From NCBI RefSeq assembly GCF_018882215.1, contig NZ_JACVOX010000001.1, positions 434,001 to 498,000 on the forward strand: DNA of 64,000 nucleotides, written 5' to 3'. The stretch comes from Polynucleobacter sp. AP-Kaivos-20-H2 (lineage in GTDB: Bacteria > Pseudomonadota > Gammaproteobacteria > Burkholderiales > Burkholderiaceae). The position numbers were made by a program, and so were the translations under genes. Positions 30,848-41,299 of this stretch are shown one piece after another (position 1 is the stretch's first letter; every line of letters begins with the position of its first letter). Under the pieces are notes generated by a model. It was not told the DNA's origin, did not search any database, and was given only the letters and a program-made list of their open reading frames with translations.

Positions 30848-32101
30848 TTAGCGGTCAATCTCCCCGAACACAATATCTTGGGTACCAATAATCGTTACCG
30901 CATCAGCTAACATGTGGCCACGTGACATCTCGTCCATTGCCGACAAGTGCACAAATCCTGGCGCACGAATCTTCATACGATAGGGTTTATTCGCACCATC
31001 AGAAATTAAGTAAATACCAAATTCACCTTTAGGATGCTCAACGGCTGAGTAAGCCTCGCCATCTGGAACGTGAATGCCTTCAGTAAATAATTTGAAATGG
31101 TGAATCAACTCTTCCATATTGGTTTTCATATCCACGCGCTTTGGTGGGGAAACCTTATGGTTGTCGCTCATCACAGGACCTGGATTAGCCTTTAACCAAG
31201 CTACGCACTGTTTGATGATGCGATTAGATTGACGCATTTCTTCCATGCGCACTAAATAACGATCATAAGAATCGCCATTCACACCCACAGGAATATCAAA
31301 ATCTAAACGGTCATAGACTTCATATGGTTGCTTCTTACGTAAATCCCATTCGATACCTGAACCACGTAGCATCGGACCGGTGAATCCGAGCTGCAATGCA
31401 CGCTCTGGAGTCACAATACCGATATTCACCAATCGTTGCTTCCAAATACGGTTATCAGTTAAGAGGTTGCAGTACTCATCCACATTAGCATCAAAGCCAT
31501 TGGTAAATTGCTCAATGAAGTCCAATAATGTGCCGCTACGGTTTTCATTCAAACGCTTAATGGCAGATGTACTGCGAATCTTGTTCTTGGTGTACTGAGC
31601 CATTTGATCAGGCAGGTCACGATAAACGCCACCTGGACGATAGTAAGCGGCATGCATACGTGCACCAGATACCGCCTCATACATATCAAAGATATCTTCG
31701 CGATCACGGAAAGCGTACAAGAAGACAGCCATTGCACCAACGTCCAGACCATGACAACCAATCCAAAGCAAGTGATTGAGCAAACGAGTGAGCTCGTCAT
31801 ACATCACGCGGATATATTGAGCACGCAACGGAACATCAACTTGCAGTAATTTTTCAATGGCCATGACATAGGCATGCTCATTGGACATCATGGAAACGTA
31901 ATCTAAACGATCCATGTAAGGAACGTTTTGAATCCAAGTACGTGTTTCAGCTAATTTTTCTGTCGCGCGATGCAATAAACCGATATGCGGGTCAGCGCGT
32001 TGAATCACTTCACCATCGAGTTCAAGCACTAGACGTAATACGCCATGCGCTGCAGGATGCTGAGGACCAAAATTGAGGGTGTAGTTCTTAATTTGTGCCA
32101 T
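30848..32101 (-). CDS. nuoD: NADH-quinone oxidoreductase subunit D
   Basis: 49-kDa-type subunit lining the quinone site, 417 residues. N-terminal [22 protein letters not shown] contains the quinone-contacting His; the C-terminus DIVFGEIDR is typical. Separate from nuoC (no C-D fusion as in E. coli). Confidence 0.97.
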   Translation of the reverse strand: MAQIKNYTLNFGPQHPAAHGVLRLVLELDGEVIQRADPHIGLLHRATEKLAETRTWIQNVPYMDRLDYVSMMSNEHAYVMAIEKLLQVDVPLRAQYIRVMYDELTRLLNHLLWIGCHGLDVGAMAVFLYAFRDREDIFDMYEAVSGARMHAAYYRPGGVYRDLPDQMAQYTKNKIRSTSAIKRLNENRSGTLLDFIEQFTNGFDANVDEYCNLLTDNRIWKQRLVNIGIVTPERALQLGFTGPMLRGSGIEWDLRKKQPYEVYDRLDFDIPVGVNGDSYDRYLVRMEEMRQSNRIIKQCVAWLKANPGPVMSDNHKVSPPKRVDMKTNMEELIHHFKLFTEGIHVPDGEAYSAVEHPKGEFGIYLISDGANKPYRMKIRAPGFVHLSAMDEMSRGHMLADAVTIIGTQDIVFGEIDR

Positions 32102-32104
32102 GAC

Positions 32105-32704
32105 TTAAACCGGACCTCCGTACTGCTCTTCACGAACAATGCGTGGAGTAATTTCGCGAGCCTCAATCGTGACCGGTTGATAGACAACGCGCTTCAACTC
32201 TGGGTCATAGCGCATTTCCACATTACCGCTGATTGGGAAATCTTTTCTAAATGGATGACCAATAAAGCCATAGTCAGTCAGAATGCGACGCAAGTCTTCG
32301 TGACCGTCAAATAGAATGCCGTAGAGATCGAAAGCTTCACGCTCAAACCAATTGGCTGCAGCCCAAACTGGTGTAATTGAGGCTACTAATGGGTAACTAT
32401 CATCGGGCGCAAAAACACGAACACGTAAACGCCAGTTGTGTTGCAAAGAAAGTAGATGACTTACAACGCCAAAGCGCAGACCGCTCCATGCTCCATCACG
32501 AAAATCTTGATAGTCAACACCACACAGATCAATCAATTGCTCAAAAGCAAGTGAAGGATCATCACGTAACAACATGGCAGATTCAAAATAAGTGTCCGCA
32601 TTAACAACTACAGTCACCTCACCTAATGCAATCTCAATGGATTTAGCGCGCTTACCTAAAACTTTTTCTAAGTTGGCTGCTAATTGAATTAAACGATCTG
32701 ACAT
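32105..32704 (-). CDS. nuoC: NADH-quinone oxidoreductase subunit C
   Basis: 30-kDa-type subunit, 199 residues, with the signature [26 protein letters not shown] and [11 protein letters not shown]. Lies 3 nt after nuoB and 3 nt before nuoD. Confidence 0.96.
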   Translation of the reverse strand: MSDRLIQLAANLEKVLGKRAKSIEIALGEVTVVVNADTYFESAMLLRDDPSLAFEQLIDLCGVDYQDFRDGAWSGLRFGVVSHLLSLQHNWRLRVRVFAPDDSYPLVASITPVWAAANWFEREAFDLYGILFDGHEDLRRILTDYGFIGHPFRKDFPISGNVEMRYDPELKRVVYQPVTIEAREITPRIVREEQYGGPV

Positions 32705-32707
32705 AAC

Positions 32708-33190
32708 TTAAGCCTTCCGCGCAATCGTGCTCGTGCGAGCAATCTTGGACTGTAGCTGAATAATTCCGTAGATCAGCGCCTCTGCAGTTGGAGGGCATCC
32801 TGGAACATAAATATCGACTGGCACAATGCGGTCGCAACCGCGTACTACTGAATAAGAGTTATGGTAATAACCACCGCCATTGGCGCAGGAACCCATAGAG
32901 ATTACCCAACGCGGTTCTGGCATTTGGTCATAAACCTTGCGGAGTGCTGGAGCCATCTTGTTGCACAAAGTGCCGGCAACAATCATCAAATCGGATTGAC
33001 GTGGAGATGGGCGGAATACAACTCCAAATCGATCCAAGTCATAACGGGAGGCACCCGCATGCATCATCTCTACAGCACAACAAGCCAGACCGAAGGTCAT
33101 AGGCCATAGGGAGCCATTACGCGTCCAGTTAATTAACTGATCCGCAGTGGTGGTGACAAAACCTTCTTTAAGTACGCCTTCTAATGCCAT
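32708..33190 (-). CDS. nuoB: NADH-quinone oxidoreductase subunit B
   Basis: Carries terminal cluster N2 next to quinone, 160 residues. The tandem Cys pair is in [11 protein letters not shown], with the third and fourth ligands in SMGSCANGG and [13 protein letters not shown] start at ATG 33190, preceded by GGAG at the end of nuoA; the frame stays open 99 nt further upstream but that part only overlaps nuoA. Confidence 0.96.
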
Positions 33191-33195
33191 ATCTA

Positions 33196-33555
33196 TCACT
33201 CCCAGTCGAGAGCGCCCTTTTTCCAGATATATACAAATCCCACAATGAATTCCAATAAGAAAATCACCATAGAGGCGTAGCCAAGCCATCCAATGTCACG
33301 TAGAGCTACACCCCATGGGAATAGGAATGCAGTTTCTAAGTCAAAAAGGATGAAGAGAATGGCGATTAAGTAGTAACGCACGTCAAACTTCATACGCGCA
33401 TCTTCGAAAGCTTCAAAACCGCACTCATAGGGAGAGAGCTTTTCAGCGTCAGGCTTCGAAGGAGCCAAGATTTTTCCGAGGAACATGGGGACCAATCCCA
33501 CCCCAATACCTACGAGGATAAAAAGCAGAACAGGAAAGTAATTAGCGAGATTCAA
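33196..33555 (-). CDS. nuoA: NADH-quinone oxidoreductase subunit A
   Basis: Three-helix membrane subunit, 119 residues, first gene of the operon. The conserved loop [34 protein letters not shown] contains the Cys and acidic residues near the quinone entrance. The leader between it and tRNA-Leu is 109 nt. Confidence 0.96.
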
Positions 33556-33664
33556 AATAGCCCTGATTCGTTTGTCTGGTAATACTTAAAAACAACAAAT
33601 TATTACTTATTCCACTACATAAGATATTGATTTAGAGCAAAAAATGCTCATCAATACCCTTTTT

Positions 33665-33749
33665 TGGTGCCGACGGCGAGACTCGAACTCGCACAGCCTA
33701 AGCCACTACCCCCTCAAGATAGCGTGTCTACCAATTTCACCACGTCGGC
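33665..33749 (-). tRNA. tRNA-Leu (anticodon GAG)
   Basis: The minus strand reads GCCGACGTGGTGAAATTGGT at the 5' end and ends GTCGGC-A-CCA with the CCA encoded. The anticodon arm CTATC-TTGAGGG-GGTAG gives GAG, and the long variable arm (TGGCTTAGGCTG region) is that of a class II leucine tRNA. The T arm GAGTTCGAGTCTC is intact. It lies between secG and nuoA and is probably cut from a longer transcript. Confidence 0.95.
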
Positions 33750-33835
33750 ATCTTGCAAAACTCATCAATTCTACTGCATTGCACAAGTGCACTAACCCAA
33801 ATTCTGGGCTAGAAAATCTGTAAAAGCCTACTGTT

Positions 33836-34180
33836 TTACTTAGGAACTGCTGGTTTACTTGGGTCCTGTGTTGGGGCTACTGGAGCGGCTGGCGTTGCTG
33901 CCGGTGCTACAGTTCCCGAGAGGACCCCAGGACTTACTTCCTTCTTATTGCCAATCCAAGTAATTCCTAAAGTACAAAGGAAGAAAACTGCTGCAAAAAC
34001 AGCCGTTGTGTGAGACAAGAAATTAGCGGATCCGCTAGCACCAAAGAGGCTGCCAGAAGAGCCTGAGCCAAAGGCTGCACCCATATCGGCACCCTTACCT
34101 TGCTGTAATAGCACCAATAGAATGACAGCCAAAGCTGAAATTACCTGCAATACGATCAATAAAGTCTTAAACCATTCCAC
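33836..34180 (-). CDS. secG: Preprotein translocase subunit SecG
   Basis: Small two-helix partner of SecYE, 114 residues. The N-terminus MEWFKTLLIVLQVISALAVI, the motif VLLQQGKGADMGAAFG and the second helix are diagnostic. A Pro/Ala-rich tail of about 30 residues is variable in the family. Lies 22 nt after tpiA. Confidence 0.95.
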   Translation of the reverse strand: MEWFKTLLIVLQVISALAVILLVLLQQGKGADMGAAFGSGSSGSLFGASGSANFLSHTTAVFAAVFFLCTLGITWIGNKKEVSPGVLSGTVAPAATPAAPVAPTQDPSKPAVPK

Positions 34181-34202
34181 AGCTTATCTCCAAATAAAAA
34201 AT

Positions 34203-34961
34203 CTATGCCTGACAAATGGCTAGAAAGTCTTGGGGGTTCAAGGATGCTCCCCCAACCAATCCACCATCTATATCTGGCATGGCAAATAATTCAACAGCAT
34301 TGTCAGGCTTGACACTGCCGCCGTACAAAATTCCAACGTGAGATGCAACATCTTCATTAAATTCAGCCAATTGCAGACGAATAGCACGATGCATATCTTG
34401 TGCAACTTGGGCGCTGGCAACTTTACCCGTACCGATCGCCCATACTGGCTCATAAGCAATTAGGCAGTCAGCAAGACGATCTTGTAAAACACCCGCCTGC
34501 TTTGCAACTTGAGCACAAACAATCTCTTCCGCCCTGCCCGAATTTCTTTCATCAGCAGTCTCACCCACACAAATTACTGGAGTCATGCCATTGTCCAACA
34601 CCTCGAGGGCTTTAGCAGCAATAGCCTCATCAACCTCTTGGTGCATTTGACGGCGCTCAGAGTGCCCAACGATGACATAAGTACAACCAAGTTCTTTGAG
34701 CATTGAGGCCGCAACCTCACCGGTATAAGCGCCTGAACTATGGGCTGATGCGTCTTGTGCACCTAGATTCAAAAAAGCCAATGAATACTCTTTAATCAAC
34801 TGTGCACATTGGGATAAATACGGAAATGGCGGGCAAACCGCATATTTACGTCCTGATGGCATTCCACTCTCCATGCCACGAGCAACGGTCTTGATCCAAT
34901 CTTGATTACTTGCAAGACTGCCATTCATTTTCCAATTGCCGATAACGATGAGTGGTCGCAT
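34203..34961 (-). CDS. tpiA: Triose-phosphate isomerase
   Basis: Interconverts dihydroxyacetone phosphate and glyceraldehyde 3-phosphate, 252 residues. Active-site residues are visible: Asn-x-Lys in GNWKMNG (residues 8-14), His in VGHSERRQ and Glu in AYEPVWAIGTGK; the phosphate loop is GGSVKPDN. Gene order with secG is conserved in the group. Confidence 0.97.
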   Translation of the reverse strand: MRPLIVIGNWKMNGSLASNQDWIKTVARGMESGMPSGRKYAVCPPFPYLSQCAQLIKEYSLAFLNLGAQDASAHSSGAYTGEVAASMLKELGCTYVIVGHSERRQMHQEVDEAIAAKALEVLDNGMTPVICVGETADERNSGRAEEIVCAQVAKQAGVLQDRLADCLIAYEPVWAIGTGKVASAQVAQDMHRAIRLQLAEFNEDVASHVGILYGGSVKPDNAVELFAMPDIDGGLVGGASLNPQDFLAICQA

Positions 34962-34978
34962 AGGGGTAATGAATATTT

Positions 34979-35977
34979 CTAAACAGTTAAAACAATTTTG
35001 CCAACGTGCTCGGATGACTCCATCAATGCATGAGCATCTGCCGCTTGATCTAGCATAAACGTTTTATAAATGACTGGCTTTAGTTTGCCAGCATTGAGCA
35101 AAGGCCAAACATTCTCAAAAAGCTGTTTGGTAATTTGCTTCTTAAATGAAACTGGGCGTGGACGTAAGGTTGAGCCAGTAATCGTTAAGCGACGGCGCAG
35201 AATCTGATTGGTACTCACTTCTGCTTTTGATCCACCTTGAATGGCAATAATCACAATGCGACCATCATCAGCGAGACAGTCAATTTCTTTTTGTACATAA
35301 GCGCCAGTCACCATATCAAGAATGACGTTAACGCCTTTGCCATCAGTTGCCTTCTTCACTTCTTCTACAAAATCTTGTGTCTTGTAATTGATGGCGAGAT
35401 CAGCACCTAATGCTACACATGCGGCACATTTTTCATCCGTACCAGCAGTTACAAATACTTTATGGCCTAAGGCTTTGGCGATCAGGATTGCAGTCACGCC
35501 GATACCACTGGAGCCACCTTGAACCAATAAAGTTTCGCCTTCGGCCAATTGACCCCGCATGAAGACGTTGCTCCATACGGTATAAAACGTTTCAGGCAAG
35601 GCTGCAGCTTCTTGGTCAGAAAACCCCTTAGGGTAAGGTAAGCACTGGGCTACAGGCGCAGTACACAAATCAGCGTAACCACCACCTTGAACGAGTGCAC
35701 AAACCTTATCACCCAGCTTTAAGCCAAATACATTGTCAGGATGAGATAAATCACCGCCGACGATTTCACCGGCAACTTCAAGACCGGGAATATCAGATGC
35801 GCCAGCTGGAACCGGGTAATGCCCCTTACGTTGCAAAACGTCAGGTCGATTAATTCCAGCAGCAAGAACTTTGATCAAAATTTCGCCGGTCCCAGCAGCA
35901 GGAGCTGCTGGATCGGGTCGAGTAGTTGGCACCAGCATTTCTGGGGTGCCAAATTCTTTAATTTCAATAACGCGCAT
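34979..35977 (-). CDS. NAD(P)H quinone oxidoreductase (zeta-crystallin/PIG3 type)
   Basis: Zinc-free medium-chain reductase predicted to reduce quinones with NADPH, 332 residues. The nucleotide site is GGSSGIGVTAILIAKALGHKVFVT (about residue 153), and the N-terminal part RPDVLQRKGHYPVPAGASDIPG is PIG3-like. No zinc-binding Cys cluster is present. Lies 22 nt after pnp and 17 nt before tpiA. Confidence 0.88.
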   Translation of the reverse strand: MRVIEIKEFGTPEMLVPTTRPDPAAPAAGTGEILIKVLAAGINRPDVLQRKGHYPVPAGASDIPGLEVAGEIVGGDLSHPDNVFGLKLGDKVCALVQGGGYADLCTAPVAQCLPYPKGFSDQEAAALPETFYTVWSNVFMRGQLAEGETLLVQGGSSGIGVTAILIAKALGHKVFVTAGTDEKCAACVALGADLAINYKTQDFVEEVKKATDGKGVNVILDMVTGAYVQKEIDCLADDGRIVIIAIQGGSKAEVSTNQILRRRLTITGSTLRPRPVSFKKQITKQLFENVWPLLNAGKLKPVIYKTFMLDQAADAHALMESSEHVGKIVLTV

Positions 35978-35999
35978 AAATACTCCCGCTGATTATTAC

Positions 36000-38168
36000 T
36001 TAAGCAGTTTCGTCGGATGCAGGAGCTGCCTCAACAGCAACTTCAGCAGCGCCAGCTAAAGGAGCGATCGTGCCACCTTCATCAGCCATCGCAGCTTTCA
36101 ATGACAAACGTAAACGACCACGCTCATCAGCGGCAAGCAGTTTCACGCGAACCACTTGGCCTTCTGCCAAATAATCTTTAACTTCTTTTACACGCTCATT
36201 AGAAATCTCAGAGATGTGCAAGAGACCATCTTTACCAGGAAGAATATTGACCAAAGCGCCGAATTCGAGCAACTTCACAACTGGGCCTTCGTAGATCTTG
36301 CCTACTTCAGCTTCAGCGGTGATACCTTCGATACGCGCTTTAGCTTCAGCCATACCTTCAGCGGAAGTAGAAGCAATGGTTACAGTACCGTCATCTTTGA
36401 TGTCGATGCTGCAGCCAGTTTCTTTAGTCAAGGCTTGAATTGTTGCGCCGCCTTTGCCGATTACTTCACGAATCTTGTCTGGATGAATCTTGAAAGAAAC
36501 CATACGTGGAGCATGGGCTGACAATTCTGTACGAACTGAACCCATTGCTTCTTGCATTTTGCTCAAGATGTGCAAGCGACCTTCTTTAGCTTGCGCCAAA
36601 GCAACTTGCATAATTTCTTTAGTAATACCTTGAACCTTAATATCCATCTGGAGTGCGGTAATACCGTTAGCAGTGCCGGCTACTTTGAAGTCCATATCAC
36701 CCAAGTGATCTTCGTCACCCAAGATATCGGTCAACACAGCAAAGCGGTTGCCATCGAGGATCAAGCCCATTGCTACACCAGCAACGTGTGCTTTAACTGG
36801 AACACCAGCATCCATCATTGCTAAACAGCCACCGCAAACAGAAGCCATTGAAGACGAACCATTGGACTCAGTGATTTCTGAAACAACCCGAATGCTGTAT
36901 GCAAAATCTTCTGGGCTTGGTAATACTGGAATCAAAGCGCGCTTAGCCAAACGACCGTGACCAATTTCGCGGCGCTTAGGGCTACCTACGCGGCCAGTTT
37001 CACCTGTAGCAAACGGAGGCATGTTGTAGTGGAACATGAAACGATCGCGGTATTCACCTTCGAGCGCATCAATAATTTGCTCGTCACGTGCAGTACCTAA
37101 AGTAGCAACAACAAGAGCCTGTGTTTCACCACGGGTAAACAATGCAGAACCGTGTGTACGTGGCAATACGCCATTACGAATTTCAATCGGACGAACAGTG
37201 CGTGTATCACGACCATCAATACGTGGCTCACCGTTCAAAATCTGGCTACGAACAATCTTCGCTTCGATTTCAAACAAGATGTCGTTAACAGCTACCGCAT
37301 CAACATCGCCTTCTTCTTGCAACTTCGCCACTACTTCTTTAGTAATTTCTTTGAGCTTGTCTGAACGAGCGCCTTTTTGACGAATCTGATAAGCCTCGCG
37401 CAATGGCGCCTCGGCTAAAGCAGTAACCTTGGCGATAAATGGCTCATCTTTAGGAGCAGCTGTCCAATCCCACTCTGGCTTGCCAGCCTCAGAAACCAAT
37501 TCATTAATTGCATTGATTGCTGTTTGCATTTGGTCGTGACCATATACAACTGCACCCAACATGACTTCTTCAGAAAGCTGGTTAGCTTCAGACTCAACCA
37601 TCAATACAGCGGCTTGTGTACCAGCAACGATCAAGTCGAGCTCGCTAGTAGCTTGCTCAGTACGAGTTGGGTTCAAGAGGTATTGACCATTAGCGTAACC
37701 AACACGTGCAGCGCCAACTGGACCAGCAAATGGGATGCCTGAAATAGCCAATGCTGCAGAAGCAGCGATCAAAGCAGGAATATCAGAAGGAACATCAGGG
37801 TTGATAGACAACACGTGAACCACTACTTGAACTTCGTTCAAGAAGCCTTCTGGGAAAAGTGGGCGCAATGGACGATCGATCAAGCGGGAGATCAATGTCT
37901 CACCCTCTGATGGACGACCTTCACGACGGAAGAAGCCGCCGGGAATCTTACCTGCTGCGTATGTTTTTTCTAGATAGTCAACAGTCAACGGGAAAAATGA
38001 CTGGCCAGGCTTTGCAGACTTAGAGGCAACTACTGTGCCCATAACTACTGTGTCATCGACGTTAACAATAACGGCACCACCGGACTGACGAGCAATCTCG
38101 CCTGTTTCCATAGTTACTTGATGATTGCCCCATTGAAAACTTTTTACTGCTTTTTTAAACATTGTCAT
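36000..38168 (-). CDS. pnp: Polyribonucleotide nucleotidyltransferase (PNPase)
   Basis: Phosphorolytic 3'-5' exoribonuclease and degradosome component, 722 residues. Order: first RNase PH domain (about 10-145), helical linker, second RNase PH domain (about 320-540) with [34 protein letters not shown] domain with [14 protein letters not shown], then S1 domain with [23 protein letters not shown] start at ATG 38168, 9 nt after GGAGAAG; an ATG 24 nt upstream has no ribosome site. The 5' untranslated region forms hairpins that may serve autoregulation. Confidence 0.96.
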   Translation of the reverse strand: MTMFKKAVKSFQWGNHQVTMETGEIARQSGGAVIVNVDDTVVMGTVVASKSAKPGQSFFPLTVDYLEKTYAAGKIPGGFFRREGRPSEGETLISRLIDRPLRPLFPEGFLNEVQVVVHVLSINPDVPSDIPALIAASAALAISGIPFAGPVGAARVGYANGQYLLNPTRTEQATSELDLIVAGTQAAVLMVESEANQLSEEVMLGAVVYGHDQMQTAINAINELVSEAGKPEWDWTAAPKDEPFIAKVTALAEAPLREAYQIRQKGARSDKLKEITKEVVAKLQEEGDVDAVAVNDILFEIEAKIVRSQILNGEPRIDGRDTRTVRPIEIRNGVLPRTHGSALFTRGETQALVVATLGTARDEQIIDALEGEYRDRFMFHYNMPPFATGETGRVGSPKRREIGHGRLAKRALIPVLPSPEDFAYSIRVVSEITESNGSSSMASVCGGCLAMMDAGVPVKAHVAGVAMGLILDGNRFAVLTDILGDEDHLGDMDFKVAGTANGITALQMDIKVQGITKEIMQVALAQAKEGRLHILSKMQEAMGSVRTELSAHAPRMVSFKIHPDKIREVIGKGGATIQALTKETGCSIDIKDDGTVTIASTSAEGMAEAKARIEGITAEAEVGKIYEGPVVKLLEFGALVNILPGKDGLLHISEISNERVKEVKDYLAEGQVVRVKLLAADERGRLRLSLKAAMADEGGTIAPLAGAAEVAVEAAPASDETA

Positions 38169-38216
38169 TCTGATCTTCTCCAAATTGTTCACGCAAAACT
38201 CACATGAGAGTTGCGC

Positions 38217-38246
38217 TTGTCGTGGGATAAAGCAGTGTCACGACAA
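38217..38246 (-). promoter_or_regulatory. Hairpin in the pnp leader
   Basis: Perfect 8-bp inverted repeat TTGTCGTG / CACGACAA around a 14-nt loop, 49 nt upstream of the pnp start. In E. coli the pnp leader hairpin is cut by RNase III and then used for PNPase autocontrol; the same role is an inference here. Confidence 0.5.
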
Positions 38247-38270
38247 CACTGGAGCGATTTAAGATCACAA

Positions 38271-38333
38271 GGGATGCCATTCCAGGGAGGCTCTGAATCA
38301 ACTATCAGAAGCTCATTGGAATGACACAATCCC
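38271..38333 (-). promoter_or_regulatory. Long imperfect hairpin between rpsO and pnp
   Basis: Nested arms GGGAT / ATCCC, CATTCCA / TGGAATG and an inner GAGGCTCTGA / TCAGAAGCTC with two mismatches, about 63 nt in all. It lies downstream of the rpsO terminator and upstream of the shorter pnp leader hairpin, and could be an RNase III substrate. Confidence 0.5.
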
Positions 38334-38358
38334 ATACACAAATAATCTTGAAGCGCCC

Positions 38359-38420
38359 AAAAAACATGCCATCTGCTTAAGACTGGATCCGCAAAGAAAC
38401 AATCCTAAGATAGATGGCAT
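38359..38420 (-). terminator. rpsO terminator / attenuator before pnp
   Basis: On the minus strand ATGCCATCT ... AGATGGCAT is a perfect 9-bp outer stem, with inner CTTA/TAAG and ATCC/GGAT pairing around a 5-nt bulge, followed by GTTTTTT. It starts 17 nt after the rpsO stop and corresponds in position to the rpsO t1 terminator of E. coli. Confidence 0.7.
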
Positions 38421-38436
38421 TGCATACCGATAAGAA

Positions 38437-38706
38437 TTACTTACGGAGACCTAATTTCTCAATCAATGCGCGATAGCGATCCAAATCTTTGCCTTTGAGG
38501 TAATCCAAGAGGCGACGGCGACGTGAAACCATCTTCAACAAACCACGACGGCTGTGATGATCTTTAGCGTTAGCCTTGAAATGGGGGGTTAATTCATTGA
38601 TGCGGGCTGTGAGCAATGAAACTTGAACTTCAGGGCTACCCGTATCGTTTGCGCTGCGCGCGTTTTCTTTGACGATTTCCGCCGTTTTGATATCAGCAAC
38701 TGCCAT
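38437..38706 (-). CDS. rpsO: 30S ribosomal protein S15
   Basis: Primary 16S rRNA-binding ribosomal protein, 89 residues, full length. The signature [40 protein letters not shown] is complete. AAGGAG lies 9 nt before the ATG. It precedes pnp, as in most proteobacteria, with a 268-nt structured gap between them. Confidence 0.98.
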   Translation of the reverse strand: MAVADIKTAEIVKENARSANDTGSPEVQVSLLTARINELTPHFKANAKDHHSRRGLLKMVSRRRRLLDYLKGKDLDRYRALIEKLGLRK

Positions 38707-38922
38707 TTTTAATACTCCTTACTTGCGAACACTTGAGCTTTCACCCAATCCGTGTCGTGCGATTAACAAAATAAAACAAAAAAGCTTTATAAATCAAAGC
38801 CATCGAATTGTAGCAGACTGCGCCCCAAAAGAGCGAGTAAGACACTAGATATTGGTATGCTATTGATATAAATAACACAGCAATTTATTAAATTATCTAT
38901 ATTAATCAATAACTTACAAATA

Positions 38923-39519
38923 ATGAATCCAATTTTCCGCTCATTAGCAACCCTCTTTACCCTCTGTTTCTGCCTAAACAGTGCTGTTTTGGCGCAATTT
39001 TCAAACCCATTTGGAACAGATAAAACAGTGGCCCAGCAACGCCAAGAAATCCTCAAAAAGAATGATGACATTTTGAGACACCTATATAAAGTACAACCCA
39101 AATCCAAAGAGCTCGTAGATAAATCCGTAGGTTATGCGACCTTTAGCAACTTTGGCATGAAAATTCTGATTGCGGGAGGTGGAACTGGTAGCGGCGTTGT
39201 GATTAACAAAGCAAACAAGAAGCCCGTCTACATGAATATGGCTGAAGTTCAGGCTGGCTTGGGTTTTGGCATCAAATCCTTTCAGAATATTTTTGTATTT
39301 GAAACCGAAGCGGCGATGAACGACTTTATTAACTCAGGCTGGACTTTTGGTGGCCAGGTAACCGCTGCTGCGAAATACGAAAAAGATGGTGGTGCATACC
39401 AGGATGCCACTGTGGTTGCTCCAGGAGTTTTAATGTACCAATTGACAGACTCTGGCCTTGCCGCTGAAATCACCGGCAAAGGCACCAAGTACTATAAGAA
39501 CACTGACTTAAATCAGTAA
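38923..39519 (+). CDS. SYLF (YSC84) lipid-binding domain protein
   Basis: A 198-residue exported protein. Signal peptide at about residues 1-25 (FTLCFCLNSAVLA). The remainder matches the SYLF/Ysc84 fold: DKSVGYATFSNFGMKILIAGGGTGSGVV, then AEVQAGLGFGIKSFQNIFVFET and a C-terminal YQLTDSGLAAEITGKGTKYY. SYLF domains bind phospholipid in eukaryotes; the bacterial role is unknown. It converges on leuA, and an 11-bp inverted repeat lies between the stops. Confidence 0.85.
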   Translation: MNPIFRSLATLFTLCFCLNSAVLAQFSNPFGTDKTVAQQRQEILKKNDDILRHLYKVQPKSKELVDKSVGYATFSNFGMKILIAGGGTGSGVVINKANKKPVYMNMAEVQAGLGFGIKSFQNIFVFETEAAMNDFINSGWTFGGQVTAAAKYEKDGGAYQDATVVAPGVLMYQLTDSGLAAEITGKGTKYYKNTDLNQ

Positions 39520-39527
39520 ATCTCTTT

Positions 39528-39559
39528 ACAGATGACTCAACGATTAAGGAGTCATCTGT
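39528..39559. terminator. Inverted repeat between converging genes
   Basis: Perfect 11-bp arms ACAGATGACTC / GAGTCATCTGT around a 10-nt loop that contains the leuA stop codon. Neither side has a convincing U tract, so it may protect the 3' ends or stop transcription only weakly. Confidence 0.5.
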
Positions 39560-41091
39560 GCATTGAGCTTAGCCTGGCTCGGATCATGCAATTTATTCAA
39601 AGCAGATAAATAAGCCTTTGCAGAAGCGGCAATGATGTCTGGATCGGTACCTACACCATTCACAATGCGACCCCCTTTTGCCAAGCGCACAGTAACCTCA
39701 CCCTGGGACTGCGTACCCGAAGTAATGGCATTGACTGAATAGAGCAACTGCTCTGCCCCACTCTTTGCAATTTCTTCAATTGCATTCAAACTCGCATCTA
39801 CTGGACCATTACCTTCTGCTTCAGAGCTAATCTCTTTATCCCCCATGCGAAATGTCACACGAGATTTAGGTCGCTCACCAGTCTCAGAATGCTGACTTAA
39901 GGAAATAAATCTATAGTGCTCACCCTCTTCTGCAGCAGCAGAATCAGACATAATGGCAATGATATCTTCATCAAATATCTCAGACTTTTGGTCAGCCAAT
40001 GCTTTAAATCTGGCGAAGGCTTCATTCAAATCAGCCTCAGCTTCAACAGCTATTCCCAATTCTTGCAAGCGCTGCTTAAAGGCATTTCGGCCAGATAACT
40101 TACCCAAAACAATCTTATTAGCAGACCAACCCACATCTTCTGCGCGCATGATTTCATAGGTGTCGCGGTTCTTCAAAATACCGTCTTGATGAATGCCTGA
40201 AGTATGTGCAAAGGCATTGGCACCAACAACCGCCTTGTTAGGCTGGACCACAAAGCCGGTGATTTGAGATACCAATTTAGATGCTGGAACAATTTGCGTT
40301 GCATCAATTCCGCACACCATATCAAAGTAGTCCTTACGAGTGCGCAAAGCCATCACAATTTCCTCTAAAGCAGTATTACCTGCACGCTCGCCTAAGCCGT
40401 TAATCGTGCACTCAATTTGACGTGCTCCACCAATCTTTACACCCGCCAAGGAATTGGCAACCGCCATTCCCAAGTCGTTATGACAATGCACTGACCAAAC
40501 GGCCTTATCAGAGTTAGGTACGCGGGTTCGCAAGGTTTTAATGAATTCACCATACAACTCAGGGGTTGCATAACCGACAGTGTCTGGAATGTTGATAGTA
40601 GATGCACCTTCGTTAATAACCGCCTCAACCACTCTGCACAAGAAATCCATTTCTGAGCGGTAACCATCTTCAGCAGAAAACTCAATGTCTGACGCTAAGT
40701 TACGCGCAAAACGAATGGAGCGTTTAGCTTGCTCCAAAACTTCTTCTGGAGACATGCGTAATTTCACGGCCATATGCAATGGACTTGTTGCCAAAAACGC
40801 ATGAATTCGTTTTGCGTTTGCTGCTTGTAATGCATCAGCAGCTCGTGTGATGTCTTTGTCGTTAGCCCTAGCCAACGAACAAACAATAGAGTCCTTTACG
40901 GCAACTGCAACCGCAGATATTGCCTGGAAGTCACCCTCCGAGCTAGCAGCGAAGCCTGCCTCGATCACATCTACTTTAAGACGCTCTAACTGACGCGCAA
41001 TGCGTACTTTTTCGTCTTTAGTCATGGATGCACCCGGTGATTGCTCACCATCACGCAAGGTGGTATCAAATATGATTACTTTGTCGCTCAT
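39544..41091 (-). CDS. leuA: 2-isopropylmalate synthase
   Basis: First committed step of leucine synthesis: acetyl-CoA plus 2-ketoisovalerate to 2-isopropylmalate. 515 residues from ATG 41091, chosen over the in-frame GTG just before it because GGAG sits 7 nt from the ATG. Barrel motifs are [17 protein letters not shown] and the metal site [14 protein letters not shown]; the C-terminal 120 residues are the regulatory LeuA domain that binds leucine for feedback inhibition. The 230-nt leader holds a Leu-rich reading frame and exclusive hairpins, so transcription is probably attenuated by leucyl-tRNA supply. Confidence 0.96.
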   Translation of the reverse strand: MSDKVIIFDTTLRDGEQSPGASMTKDEKVRIARQLERLKVDVIEAGFAASSEGDFQAISAVAVAVKDSIVCSLARANDKDITRAADALQAANAKRIHAFLATSPLHMAVKLRMSPEEVLEQAKRSIRFARNLASDIEFSAEDGYRSEMDFLCRVVEAVINEGASTINIPDTVGYATPELYGEFIKTLRTRVPNSDKAVWSVHCHNDLGMAVANSLAGVKIGGARQIECTINGLGERAGNTALEEIVMALRTRKDYFDMVCGIDATQIVPASKLVSQITGFVVQPNKAVVGANAFAHTSGIHQDGILKNRDTYEIMRAEDVGWSANKIVLGKLSGRNAFKQRLQELGIAVEAEADLNEAFARFKALADQKSEIFDEDIIAIMSDSAAAEEGEHYRFISLSQHSETGERPKSRVTFRMGDKEISSEAEGNGPVDASLNAIEEIAKSGAEQLLYSVNAITSGTQSQGEVTVRLAKGGRIVNGVGTDPDIIAASAKAYLSALNKLHDPSQAKLNAQMTP

Positions 41092-41146
41092 CACTACTCT
41101 CCGGTTTTAAATACCTCTGAACTTCTTCAGATAACTCAATCTCATA

Positions 41147-41251
41147 AAACAAAAACCCCAGCAATTAGCTGGGGCTGGTATGTGGTGGTTAATGAATCTG
41201 CTTTATCTCATTAACTCAGGCCTTACCCGCCCCAAGCTTTAGGCTTAGCGC
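41147..41251 (-). promoter_or_regulatory. leuA transcription attenuator (regions 1 to 4)
   Basis: Four segments read on the minus strand. Region 1, GCGCTAAGC at 41243-41251. Region 2, GCTTGGGGC at 41229-41237, pairs with region 1 over 8 of 9 positions (loop CTAAA). Region 3, GCCCCAGC at 41168-41175, pairs with region 2 with one bulged U. Region 4, GCTGGGG at 41156-41162, pairs perfectly with CCCCAGC of region 3 around TAATT and is followed by TTTTTGTTTT. Region 3 cannot pair with 2 and 4 at once. A further hairpin, GTTAATGA/TCATTAAC, lies between 2 and 3. Regions 1 and 2 lie inside the leader reading frame, after its run of Leu codons. Confidence 0.8.
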
Positions 41252-41293
41252 TAGCAGAAGGAGGCCGGTTAAAGGTGAGAAATTCATCAACAT
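41216..41293 (-). CDS. leuA leader peptide (25 residues, Leu-rich)
   Basis: Short reading frame from ATG 41293 to TGA 41216, not called by ordinary gene finding. It encodes 25 residues, nine of them Leu, with four in a row at positions 11-14 encoded by CTC CTT CTG CTA, then Leu at 16, 18 and 20. A ribosome stalled on the four-Leu run would cover region 1 and leave region 2 free to pair with region 3, preventing the terminator, which is the classic arrangement. No Shine-Dalgarno sequence precedes the ATG; a TATATT box ends 6 nt upstream, so translation may be leaderless or depend on ribosomes ending pssA 29 nt before. An in-frame ATG at codon 3 is an alternative start. Confidence 0.75.
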   Translation of the reverse strand: MLMNFSPLTGLLLLALSLKLGAGKA

Positions 41294-41299
41294 GGAAAT

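Noticed and set aside
33189..33289. Longer NuoB N-terminus
   Set aside because: The extra 33 residues overlap nuoA and do not fit the family start; GGAG precedes the internal ATG.
36156..37742. Antisense frames of 90-121 codons opposite pnp
   Set aside because: They lie fully inside a well supported gene and their products have no recognisable motif or ribosome site.
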